A DNA stretch of 12,032 bases from Lactobacillus sp. (GCA_003482405.1 DMZB01000295.1:1-12032); one strand, 5' to 3'; shown: positions 1-6,824, counted from the first letter of the stretch. Made by a program: numbers and translations. The notes: generated by a model not told the origin, from the letters alone.

Positions 1-1306
1 GGGCCATGGTAAAGGATTGTATGTGCTGAATAAACAAATGCGACCATTTCGCAATGGTATTTTGTCAGCAGACAGTCGGGCCGAACAACTGGCAGAGCAT
101 TTCGAACAACATGTTGGACAGATCTTTGAGGTCAGTCATCAACACATTCTAGCCAGTCAGGCGCCGGTTCTTCTCAGGTGGTTAAAAGACAATCGTCCGA
201 GCGAATATCGCCAAATCGGGGCAGTGTTGTCTAATAAAGACTTTATTCGGTTTCTGCTCACAGGCGAAGCCGTCCAGGAGCGTGGTGATGCTTCAGGGAA
301 TAACTTACTGGATTTGTTGACTGGTCAGTACGATGAACGTTTGACAAAGTTTTTTGGAATCAGCGAGATTTTTCAGACATTGCCACCACTGGTTAACGCG
401 ACAGATCAATGTGGCACAATTTCAGAAGCAGCTGCTCAGATCACTGGTTTGACGGTGGGCATACCAGTTTATGCTGGTATGTTTGACATCGATGCATGTG
501 CCATTGCAACTGGTGTGCTAGACAGCCAGTTGTTTAGTGTCATCGCAGGGACCTGGAATATGAACATTTTTCCAAGTAATCAAATGGCCGAGCAGGGTAC
601 CGGATTGATGAATTCATTATTTCCGACTGGCAATTATTTGGTTGAAGCCTCTAGTCCAACATCAGCAGGCAATCTCAACATCATTATCAAGATGCTAATG
701 ACCGCAGAAATTAGGGATGCTGAAGCAAGTGGCAAGACGATCTATGATAATCTCGAAAGCTTTTTGGAAACGACGGATGCGACATTCTCGCAAGTGCTAT
801 TCTATCCATTTTTGTATGGCAGCAACCGTGCCCCCGATGCTGAAGGAAGTTTCATTGGCATTCGCAGTACCACGACAAAGTCGGAAATGATCAAAGCAGT
901 GTATGAAGGCGTGTGTTTCGCGCATCGACAACATCTTGAACAATTAGTGAAGGTGCTGGGCCATCAACCTCGTGCGATTCGGATGTCTGGCGGTGCTTGC
1001 AATTCACCAAGTTGGGTACAAATGTTTGCGGACGTGTTCAATCTTCCAATTGAATTAACCGATGTTAGTGAATTAGGCGGCCTAGGTGGCGCAATCACAA
1101 TTGCGGTGGGGTCGCATCTTTTTGGTAGTTTTAGTGAAGCGGTTAACCACATGTCACACGTTACTAAGATCGTTACACCAAATACGGAAAGCGTCGCTTT
1201 ATACAATCGAAAGTACGCGATGTATGAAAAATTCGGTGCTGCGATGGATGGTCAATGGAAAGCCTTTAATCAAATGCAGAAAGAGATGGCAGAAAATGAC
1301 AACTAA
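1..1306 (+). CDS. lyxK: L-xylulokinase-like FGGY carbohydrate kinase, 5'-truncated by window edge
   Basis: The reading frame is already open at base 2 and reads GHGKGLYVLNKQ, the FGGY-kinase core block that normally sits about 75 residues into the protein. The true start is therefore outside the window, and the in-frame TTG at 17 is not a start. Visible landmarks are SADSRA near bases 70-85, the GMFDIDA segment around 478-497 carrying the likely catalytic Asp, PFLYGSN near 810-830, and the second FGGY signature beginning MSGGACNSPSWVQMF at 983. From memory, similarity is closer to E. coli LyxK than to AraB or XylB (LLRWLK, TGVPV-like, YEGV.FAH blocks). The expected reaction is ATP-dependent phosphorylation of L-xylulose in the cytoplasm. 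The next gene is an UlaE-type epimerase overlapping the 3' end by 11 bases, which supports L-xylulose 5-phosphate as product. Specificity for L-ribulose or another ketose cannot be excluded. Confidence 0.85.
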   Translation, partial: GHGKGLYVLNKQMRPFRNGILSADSRAEQLAEHFEQHVGQIFEVSHQHILASQAPVLLRWLKDNRPSEYRQIGAVLSNKDFIRFLLTGEAVQERGDASGNNLLDLLTGQYDERLTKFFGISEIFQTLPPLVNATDQCGTISEAAAQITGLTVGIPVYAGMFDIDACAIATGVLDSQLFSVIAGTWNMNIFPSNQMAEQGTGLMNSLFPTGNYLVEASSPTSAGNLNIIIKMLMTAEIRDAEASGKTIYDNLESFLETTDATFSQVLFYPFLYGSNRAPDAEGSFIGIRSTTTKSEMIKAVYEGVCFAHRQHLEQLVKVLGHQPRAIRMSGGACNSPSWVQMFADVFNLPIELTDVSELGGLGGAITIAVGSHLFGSFSEAVNHMSHVTKIVTPNTESVALYNRKYAMYEKFGAAMDGQWKAFNQMQKEMAENDN

Positions 1307-2195
1307 TGCACTTGGCATTTATGAAAAAGCATTACCACAAAAGTTAACCTGGACGGAAAAATTTAACTTAGTTCATGAGCTTGGCTTCAATTTTTTAGAG
1401 TTCTCAATTGATGAAAGTGATGAACGGTTAGCACGGCTGGACTGGTCTCGCAAACAACGTGAAGACTTCCGCCAGGCCATGTGGCAGACCAACAGTCGAA
1501 TCAATACGATGATGCTTTCAGGGCATCGTCGCTTTCCACTTGGCTCCGCAGATCCAGCGGTCAGGCAAAAGGCGTTGGAGATGATGTCTAAGGCAATCGA
1601 CCTCGCCGTTGATCTCGGGATCCGTAACATTCAGATGGCCGGATACGATGTGTACTACGAACCAAAGACGGTTCAGAGCCGTGAATGGTTCGTTGAAGAT
1701 TTAACACGTTGTGTCGAAATGGCGGCTAAGAAGTTGGTTATGCTTTCAATTGAGACAATGGATGATCCATTTCTGAATTCTTTGAGCAAAATTGCACACA
1801 TTAAAAAGGAGATTCCTAGCCCATGGCTACAGGGCTACCCGGACCTGGGCAATATTTCTGCATGGCCGGAAAATAATGTGGCTGAAGACTTAGAAAACAA
1901 TATGGATGATGTTGTTGCGGTTCACTTGAAAGATACAAAACGAGTTACACCAACTTTTAAGGGACAGTTCAAAAACGTGCCTTTTGGTGACGGTGATGTT
2001 GATTTTGAAGGATGTTTGAAAACCTTGAAGCGCTTGAATTATTCGGGGAGTTACACGGTCGAAATGTGGACAGAGACGGCATCCGACCCTGTTGCAGAGG
2101 TTAAGAAGGCAAAGCTGTTTTTCGACCATCTATTCACTAAATTGGATATCAAACAAGAACCCGTCCGTAACACAACGATACAGGAGGCAAACTAA
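1296..2195 (+). CDS. ulaE: L-ribulose-5-phosphate 3-epimerase (UlaE/SgbU family)
   Basis: Interconverts L-xylulose 5-phosphate and L-ribulose 5-phosphate; it is a TIM-barrel, metal-dependent sugar phosphate isomerase. I take ATG 1296 as start: it gives the family N-terminus (LGIYEKALP at residues 6-14), has GAAAGAG at 1279-1285 ten bases upstream, and overlaps the kinase end by 11 bases. The frame is open further upstream, but only as a shadow inside the kinase gene. The product is 299 residues, slightly longer than the roughly 285 usual; part of the excess is an insertion near residues 216-224. Family blocks include DESDERLARLDWS (39-51), RRFPLGS (78-84) and AGYDVYY (115-121). The expected metal/catalytic ligands are in place: E153 (SIET), D183 (YPDLGN), H210 (VAVHLKDT) and E256 (VEMWTET). 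It lies in one operon with the kinase before and the 4-epimerase after it (TAATG overlap). Confidence 0.93.
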   Translation: MTTNALGIYEKALPQKLTWTEKFNLVHELGFNFLEFSIDESDERLARLDWSRKQREDFRQAMWQTNSRINTMMLSGHRRFPLGSADPAVRQKALEMMSKAIDLAVDLGIRNIQMAGYDVYYEPKTVQSREWFVEDLTRCVEMAAKKLVMLSIETMDDPFLNSLSKIAHIKKEIPSPWLQGYPDLGNISAWPENNVAEDLENNMDDVVAVHLKDTKRVTPTFKGQFKNVPFGDGDVDFEGCLKTLKRLNYSGSYTVEMWTETASDPVAEVKKAKLFFDHLFTKLDIKQEPVRNTTIQEAN

Positions 2196-2926
2196 TGCTC
2201 GAACAATTGAAGCAAGAAGTTTATGACGCTAATATGCAATTGCCAAAGTTGGGTCTCGTGACCTTTACTTGGGGGAATGTGTCTGGAATTGACCGGGAAA
2301 AGGGTTTGTTTGTGATTAAACCTTCTGGCGTGGATTATGAACAGTTGAAGCCAGCTGACATGGTTGTGGTCAACTTAAAGGGTGAGGTCGTTGAAGGCGA
2401 CATGAATCCGTCAAGTGATACACCGACACACACGGTGTTGTATAATGCCTTTCCCAACATTGGTGGGATTGTACACACGCATTCCCCGTGGGCTGTTTCG
2501 TTTGCTGCGGCTAAAATGGATGTGCCAGCTTTTAACACGACAGCAGCGGATACATTTTACGGTGACGTACCGGCAGCGGATGCACTCACACAAAAGGAAA
2601 TTGAAGAAGACTATGAAGGCAATACTGGCCGTACAATTGTCAAAACGTTCAAGGAACGTGGTCTCGACTACGAAGCTGTTCCTGCAGCATTAGTTAGTCA
2701 GCACGGACCGTTTGCGTGGGGACCAACGCCAGATAAGGCAGTGTATAATGCCAAAGTATTGGAAGTTATCGCCGGTGAGGATTATCACACGTTGCAATTG
2801 ACGCGATCAAATAGTGAACTGCCACAGTACTTATTGGATAAACATTACTATCGCAAACATGGTAGCAATGCGTACTATGGACAGAACAACGCGCATTCAA
2901 AGGATCATGCAACACGGGAAAATTAA
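2195..2926 (+). CDS. ulaF: L-ribulose-5-phosphate 4-epimerase (class II aldolase family, UlaF/AraD)
   Basis: Converts L-ribulose 5-phosphate to D-xylulose 5-phosphate, delivering the sugar to the phosphoketolase/pentose phosphate routes. The product has 243 residues. Family blocks are KPSGVDY (42-48), SSDTPTH (73-79), GGIVHTHS (90-97) and SQHGPFAWG (168-176). The zinc ligands H94, H96 and H170 are present, and D75, D119 and Y228 match the known catalytic/binding positions. The start is fixed by AGGAGG at 2182-2187 and by the TAATG overlap with the upstream stop. The C-terminal tail after HGSNAYYGQ is about 13 residues longer than in E. coli AraD. Sequence alone does not separate AraD from UlaF/SgbE; I chose UlaF because the gene follows an ulaE-type gene and a LyxK-like kinase. 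No clear terminator follows. Confidence 0.92.
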   Translation: MLEQLKQEVYDANMQLPKLGLVTFTWGNVSGIDREKGLFVIKPSGVDYEQLKPADMVVVNLKGEVVEGDMNPSSDTPTHTVLYNAFPNIGGIVHTHSPWAVSFAAAKMDVPAFNTTAADTFYGDVPAADALTQKEIEEDYEGNTGRTIVKTFKERGLDYEAVPAALVSQHGPFAWGPTPDKAVYNAKVLEVIAGEDYHTLQLTRSNSELPQYLLDKHYYRKHGSNAYYGQNNAHSKDHATREN

Positions 2927-3003
2927 CGATCAAGCTTTTAACTATATAATCAAATTTTTGACTATGTAGTATTATGCGAAATGTGCTTAATGAGTCTCTC
3001 TTG

Positions 3004-3076
3004 AATTGTACAAGTTGCTTATTTGTAACACGATATCTAACATGTCGTTTGTTTCAAATAAGCGGACAATACAATT
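3004..3076. repeat. Long imperfect inverted repeat in the intergenic region
   Basis: AATTGTA (3004-3010) and GCTTATTTG (3017-3025) are mirrored exactly by CAAATAAGC (3055-3063) and TACAATT (3070-3076). A 6-base unmatched segment lies at the same place in both arms, and the 29-base centre is itself partly self-complementary (AACACGA against TCGTTTGTT). This gives a 73-bp structure in the AT-rich stretch between ulaF and the DUF3990-like gene. It is not followed by a T-tract, so it does not look like a simple terminator. It could be an operator, an RNA structure, or the relic of a small mobile element. The rest of 2927-3233 holds the palindrome and promoter listed separately; I see no convincing gene in it. 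Confidence 0.6.
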
Positions 3077-3086
3077 ATGGAGAGAT

Positions 3087-3102
3087 TTTTTTGCGCAAAA
3101 AA
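3087..3102. repeat. Perfect 16-bp palindrome (T6-GCGC-A6)
   Basis: Six T, GCGC, six A form a perfect self-complementary site about 50 bases upstream of the extended -10 element. It may be a protein-binding site. The GC core is too small for a strong RNA hairpin terminator. Function is unknown. Confidence 0.5.
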
Positions 3103-3149
3103 TATTTATTTTGCTCACGAACTTTTGCCGCATCGATTGCGTATGTAGA

Positions 3150-3158
3150 TGATATAAT
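3150..3158 (+). promoter_or_regulatory. Extended -10 promoter element (TGATATAAT) for the DUF3990-like gene
   Basis: The consensus TATAAT (3153-3158) is preceded by TG one base upstream, an extended -10 of the Gram-positive type. No good -35 lies at the usual distance, as is common for extended -10 promoters. Transcription would begin near 3165, giving a leader of roughly 70 bases before the TTG at 3234. Another TATAAT lies at 2945-2950 without a partner. Confidence 0.5.
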
Positions 3159-3233
3159 GAGGCCGATAGATGAGCCCATTAAATATATCGAAGGGCGCAA
3201 TTTCTATCAGCAGAATATTGCGGGTACAAACGA

Positions 3234-3821
3234 TTGCTATCAATTGACCCACAGTCAAAGGACTATTACAAGAAACATTTGATTTGGTATCACGGAACGA
3301 CATGGTCAAATGCAGAGAGTGTTGTAAAAAACGGTATAATTCCGAACTGGAATATAATTACTTTGAAGGATTTTGGCCCCGCATTTTATCTCACATCTAA
3401 TAGAGCACAAGCAATTCGCTGGGCACGATTAACTTCCTTTCGGCACCGAAAAACGGTGATGGCCCAAGAGGACGTCATCCCGGCACTCCTAAAGATTAAA
3501 ATCAAGACTGCGGTGTTACTAACTACAAGGTCTCAAGAATTTGCTTACGCAGACGAACGCTGGGCGCGGGAAATTTTAATTAATAGAACATCATTAAGTA
3601 ACTCGAGAAAATTTGAAGTGGAATACGGCCCAGTGGCGGATGGCAGAATTAATAGAGCACTATTACGTTATCAGCAAAGTCAGAATTTACAGGCATTTAG
3701 GGCCGCAATTTCTAATTCTTTATTTGATCAACAATATGATCAACTTGCAGTGATCTCATCTCGAATTTGTTCACAGTTAGACATTGTTTCGGTGCAGAAA
3801 CTAGGAAAAGGAGACTTTTAA
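3234..3821 (+). CDS. DUF3990-like protein, predicted ADP-ribosyltransferase fold (toxin/effector candidate)
   Basis: The 195-residue frame carries features of the DUF3990 / RNA phosphotransferase-PARP-like fold. IWYHGTT (17-23) resembles the first-strand HG[TS] motif, with candidate NAD-binding H20. DFGPAFYLTSNRAQAIRWA (46-64) resembles the G-x-x-[FY]YLT motif, with Y52, followed by an A-x-x-W-A helix. EVEYGPVADGR (128-138) resembles the DUF3990 block Y-D-x-V-x-G-P-x-A-D, so the third catalytic residue could be E128, E130 or D136. No signal peptide or membrane segment is seen. The start is uncertain: no in-frame ATG exists between the stop at 3180 and the conserved region, the TTG at 3234 has only a weak GCGGG upstream, and TTG 3279 is the alternative. 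A missing N-terminus or older frameshift is possible. The gene is AT-rich compared with the neighbouring operons. The 75-residue gene follows after 2 bases. The target is unknown; the fold assignment is by eye. Confidence 0.65.
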   Translation: MLSIDPQSKDYYKKHLIWYHGTTWSNAESVVKNGIIPNWNIITLKDFGPAFYLTSNRAQAIRWARLTSFRHRKTVMAQEDVIPALLKIKIKTAVLLTTRSQEFAYADERWAREILINRTSLSNSRKFEVEYGPVADGRINRALLRYQQSQNLQAFRAAISNSLFDQQYDQLAVISSRICSQLDIVSVQKLGKGDF

Positions 3822-3823
3822 TA

Positions 3824-4048
3824 ATGAGACTGACAATTGATGAAGAAGTGAATCGAAATTTTTTTAATGATATGACAGATTATGTTATGAAAGAAGGTCA
3901 TATGTCCCACGAAAAAGCGGAACATCTTGTTAATCCATTACGCAGTACAATCGATACAAATATGCCATATGTTCAGCATACTGGACCAATTTATTTTGCT
4001 ATGAGGTTGTTGATGCGGGAAGGGATAATTCCTTACAAGGCGATCTAA
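3824..4048 (+). CDS. Small 75-residue hypothetical protein, partner of the DUF3990-like gene
   Basis: ATG 3824 is preceded by AAAGGAGA (3807-3814, 9-base spacing), by far the best ribosome binding site in this unit, and starts 2 bases after the upstream stop. The product begins MRLTIDEEVN, is small, mixed-charge and probably helical, with no membrane segment; a central NPLRSTIDTNMPYV piece separates two likely helices. DUF3990 genes in Firmicutes often sit beside small DUF3791 proteins. This one shows at most a faint resemblance (an H-x-x-x-x-A segment, then a Y-x-x-H-T-G segment), so I do not assign the family. By position it could be an antitoxin or immunity partner, an inference only. One sampled 60-base line here has 16 G+C, against 29 in a ptcA line. 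Confidence 0.7.
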   Translation: MRLTIDEEVNRNFFNDMTDYVMKEGHMSHEKAEHLVNPLRSTIDTNMPYVQHTGPIYFAMRLLMREGIIPYKAI

Positions 4049-4164
4049 GTATTAGAATAATAATGCGAGCTGATTTAAATGTAACAAAGCAGTCATCAGA
4101 TAAAGAAGATTGTTAGATTAATTAACGAGCAGTAGGCGGTAAAATGCCAACCGGTCACAAATTG

Positions 4165-4212
4165 AAAAGGGTGTAACATGTTTCGTCAAATGAAACACGT
4201 TACACCCTTTTT
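4165..4212. terminator. Strong rho-independent terminator before the agmatine operon, probably bidirectional
   Basis: A 20-bp stem with one A/C mismatch (4165-4184 against 4192-4211), a 7-base loop, an A4 run opening the stem and a T5 run (4208-4212) closing it. It would end transcription from the DUF3990-like unit and insulate ptcA. The symmetrical A and T runs let it work in both directions. The rest of 4049-4316 holds the cre site and the ptcA leader; I see no gene there. Confidence 0.9.
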
Positions 4213-4231
4213 GTGTCGCGTTTTGATTTCC

Positions 4232-4246
4232 TTGAAAGCGCTTCAT
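4232..4246 (+). promoter_or_regulatory. Catabolite-responsive element (cre) for CcpA
   Basis: TTGAAAGCGCTTCAT fits the loose cre pattern WTGNAANCGNWNNCW with one mismatch (A for C at position 14). It equals the ideal palindrome TGAAAGCGCTTTCA with one T missing. It lies about 70 bases before ptcA, just after the terminator, where it could overlap or precede a -35 box (TTGAAC at 4249-4254). I find no good -10 hexamer for that box, which suggests a promoter needing activation. CcpA repression of agmatine operons is known in other lactic acid bacteria such as Enterococcus and Lactococcus. Confidence 0.65.
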
Positions 4247-4316
4247 TTTTGAACGACTGGCCGTTAAGCTATTCCCGTAATCAAGAAAAACAATACAGAA
4301 AAGGGAGCACAACATC

Positions 4317-5354
4317 ATGCAAAAACGTGATTTTATCGATACGAATACCTACACCAAAGAAGAAATCCAATACATGATCGATTTAGGAATTAAATTAAAG
4401 CAATCGATCAACGCCGGTTATTATCCACAAGTTTTGAAGGATAAGACACTTGGTATGATCTTCGAACAATCCTCAACTCGGACTCGGACTTCTGCCGAAG
4501 CAGCCATGACTGAACTTGGTGGTCACGCACAATACTTAGCACCTGGTCAGATTCAACTTGGTGGACATGAAACCATTGAGGACACATCGCATGTTCTGGG
4601 TAACATCGTTGACATCATCGGTGCTCGTGTTGAACGTCACAAGACGGTTGCCGAAGTTGGTAAATTCGCGCAGGTTCCGGTTGTTAACTTTATGAGTGAT
4701 TACAACCACCCAACTCAGGAACTTGGCGACATCATCACCATGAGCGAACACCTCCCAGAAGGTAAGCAGTTGAGTGACTGCAAGATCGTCTTCGTTGGGG
4801 ATGCCACACAAGTTTGTGTATCAACCATGTTTATGGCAACCAAGATGGGCATGGATTTTGTTCAGTTTGGACCTAAGGGCTTCCAAATCAAACCTGAAAC
4901 GTTGGCAATTGGTAAAAAGAATGCTGAAGTTTCTGGCGGATCAGTTCTGGTTACAGAAGATGCTGATGAAGCCTTGAAAGATGCTGACTTTATCTACACC
5001 GACGTTTGGTACGGCTTGTACGAATCAGAATTGCCAAAGGACGAACGGATGAAGATCTTCTATCCGAAGTACCAAGTTAATGCAGACCTTGTTTCAAAGG
5101 CATCAGATCACGTTAAGTTCCTTCACTGCTTGCCAGCCTCACGTGGTGAAGAAGTTACTGATGAAGTGATCGACTCTGATTACTCATTGGCTTGGGAAGA
5201 AGCCGGTAACCGTAAGACAGCAATGCGTGCAATCTTCACCTACTTATTGAACCCACGTATCAAGAAGCCTACAGAAGCCGAAGCTAAGAAGTATCAAAGC
5301 GAGATTGACGATTTATTGGCACACCAAGTCGACACCAATCTTGTTAACGACTAA
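4317..5354 (+). CDS. ptcA: Putrescine carbamoyltransferase
   Basis: Phosphorolyses N-carbamoylputrescine to putrescine and carbamoyl phosphate in the cytoplasm. The 345 residues show the carbamoyltransferase landmarks: the carbamoyl-phosphate motif STRTRTS (53-59), ARVERH (103-108), HPTQ (131-134) and HCLPA (270-274). Ornithine carbamoyltransferases carry an SMG substrate loop after the DVW motif; here the sequence is DVWYGLYESELP (229-240), the YGLY form typical of putrescine enzymes. A C-terminal helical extension past residue 310, used in trimer formation in the Enterococcus enzyme, is also present. ATG 4317 has AAAAGGGAG ending at 4307, nine bases away. It is the first gene of the operon ptcA-aguD-aguA-aguC, with a cre site and terminator upstream. 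Codon choice looks biased as in highly expressed genes. Confidence 0.95.
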   Translation: MQKRDFIDTNTYTKEEIQYMIDLGIKLKQSINAGYYPQVLKDKTLGMIFEQSSTRTRTSAEAAMTELGGHAQYLAPGQIQLGGHETIEDTSHVLGNIVDIIGARVERHKTVAEVGKFAQVPVVNFMSDYNHPTQELGDIITMSEHLPEGKQLSDCKIVFVGDATQVCVSTMFMATKMGMDFVQFGPKGFQIKPETLAIGKKNAEVSGGSVLVTEDADEALKDADFIYTDVWYGLYESELPKDERMKIFYPKYQVNADLVSKASDHVKFLHCLPASRGEEVTDEVIDSDYSLAWEEAGNRKTAMRAIFTYLLNPRIKKPTEAEAKKYQSEIDDLLAHQVDTNLVND

Positions 5355-5399
5355 GCCTATTTCCAAGCAATCTGGGTAGTTGCGTGAAAGGAAATTACG

Positions 5400-6824
5400 A
5401 TGAATAAGCAAAAGAAAAAGTTTCGGCTATTTGATGCAGTGCTGATGGCGGTGGTAGTTGTTCTGGTGGTTGAGTCCGCCGCACCAGCTGCAGCGATTGG
5501 GCCATCACAGTTCTTCTGGTGGATCTTCCTCCTGATTCTGTTCTTCATTCCATATGGATTGATCTCCTCAGAACTAGGAACGACTTACGTTGGTGATGGT
5601 GGTTTATACGACTGGGTCAAACAAGCGTTTGGACGTCGCTGGGGCGGGCGTTTAGCCTGGTTATACTGGTTGAACTATCCGCTCTGGATGGCGAGCCTTG
5701 GGGTTCTGTTCGTAGAGGTTGCCAGTCAAATTTTCAGTGTTCACTTCAACACGTTTTGGACGATTGTGATTGAACTTGGATTTGTCTGGACGGTTGTCAT
5801 CTTTGGAAATAAGTCAATCAGTGAAAGTAAATGGATCATGAATCTGGCGGCGTTTGCCAAGATTTTTACCATTCTGTCACTAGGGGTGATGGGCATTTAC
5901 TTTGCAGCAACCAAGGGACTGGCAAACAACTTTACAGGGACCAATTTGTTACCGAAACTGAATCTTTCCAGTTTGAGTAACCTTTCCGTAATTATCTTTA
6001 ACTTTCTTGGCTTTGAAGTGGTGGCAACCATGGCTGATGACATGGACAACCCGAAGAAGCAGATTCCACAAGCCATTATCTATGGCGGAATCTTAATTGC
6101 TTTCTTCTATCTGTTGGCTGCTTTCGGAATGGGTGCCGCCATTCCAACGGACAAACTATCTGCATCGTCCGGTTTGATCGATAGTTTCGTGCTGATGATT
6201 GGTCACATGAACTGGTTTGTGATTATCATTGGGATCATGTTCTTATACATTCTGGTGTCAGAGATGATTTCTTGGGCACTGGGTGTCAATTACGTGGCTA
6301 ACTACGCAGCTAAAGACCACGCACTACCAGCAATCTTTGGTAAGGAAGATGCTAAGGGGATGCCAGTAGGCACCGGTTATTTGAACGGAGTCATCGCTTC
6401 AGTATTAGTCATTGCGTCGCCGTTTATTCCAAATCAAAATATTTTCTGGGCCTTCTTCGCATTAAACGTTGTTGCATTGTTATTGTCATACACGATGATG
6501 TTCCCAGCATTTTGGAAATTGCGTCGTGATGATGCAGACCGTGAACGCCCATTCAAAGTGCCTGGTGGCAAATTAGTCATCAATCTCATGACTTGGATCC
6601 CAGAAGTACTGCTGATTACCACGATTTTACTTTCGATTTTGCCATTAAATGGTTCATCGACAGAACTTGCCAACAAAATTCCAATTTTGGTTGGTACGAT
6701 TCTTGCGGTTGTAATCGGTGAAATTGTCGTGCGGTACGCAGAAAAACATGCAGATCGACCCGCAAAAGAAAAAGATTCACGAGAAAATGTCACGAATTCA
6801 GTTAACACTGATGGAAAGGATTAA
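5400..6824 (+). CDS. aguD: Agmatine/putrescine antiporter, APC superfamily
   Basis: Exchanges external agmatine for internal putrescine across the cytoplasmic membrane. The 474-residue protein has a lysine-rich cytoplasmic N-terminus (residues 2-9), then about 12 hydrophobic segments, roughly at 10-30, 38-58, 85-105, 118-135, 147-170, 187-205, 226-248, 265-290, 330-350, 355-372, 396-415 and 425-445, and a charged hydrophilic tail from about 446. APC hallmarks are YDWVKQAFGRRWG (70-82) and the sixth-helix block FNFLGFEVVA followed by ADDMDNPKKQIPQA. It resembles glutamate/GABA-type antiporters; the substrate is inferred from the flanking ptcA and aguA. AAAGGA (5387-5392) lies 7 bases before ATG 5400. 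The gap to ptcA is 45 bases without a hairpin I can see. Confidence 0.92.
   Translation: MNKQKKKFRLFDAVLMAVVVVLVVESAAPAAAIGPSQFFWWIFLLILFFIPYGLISSELGTTYVGDGGLYDWVKQAFGRRWGGRLAWLYWLNYPLWMASLGVLFVEVASQIFSVHFNTFWTIVIELGFVWTVVIFGNKSISESKWIMNLAAFAKIFTILSLGVMGIYFAATKGLANNFTGTNLLPKLNLSSLSNLSVIIFNFLGFEVVATMADDMDNPKKQIPQAIIYGGILIAFFYLLAAFGMGAAIPTDKLSASSGLIDSFVLMIGHMNWFVIIIGIMFLYILVSEMISWALGVNYVANYAAKDHALPAIFGKEDAKGMPVGTGYLNGVIASVLVIASPFIPNQNIFWAFFALNVVALLLSYTMMFPAFWKLRRDDADRERPFKVPGGKLVINLMTWIPEVLLITTILLSILPLNGSSTELANKIPILVGTILAVVIGEIVVRYAEKHADRPAKEKDSRENVTNSVNTDGKD

Noticed and set aside
17..19. TTG as start of the kinase gene
   Set aside because: The frame stays open to base 2 and encodes the conserved GHGKG kinase core, so the start lies outside the window.
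1086..1295. N-terminal extension of the ulaE product from ATG 1086
   Set aside because: It lies entirely within the kinase coding sequence, has no family match, and the epimerase N-terminus begins exactly at 1296.
2974..3282. A 102-codon open frame on the + strand in the intergenic region
   Set aside because: It has no ribosome binding site, runs across the long inverted repeat, the palindrome and the promoter, and its translation shows no recognisable or protein-like pattern. Its 3' part may be a relic in another frame of the next gene, noted in the findings.
4165..4212. Riboswitch or T-box attenuator before ptcA
   Set aside because: Only a single long hairpin with flanking A and T runs is visible. 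There is no competing antiterminator stem and no T-box sequence, and it lies upstream of the likely promoter and cre site.
4317..5354. Ornithine carbamoyltransferase (arginine deiminase pathway)
   Set aside because: The substrate loop is YGLY rather than the SMG form, there is a C-terminal helix, and the neighbours are agmatine genes.
6434..6808. 124-codon open frame on the - strand inside aguD
   Set aside because: It is antisense to well-conserved transmembrane coding sequence, without start signals or protein character.
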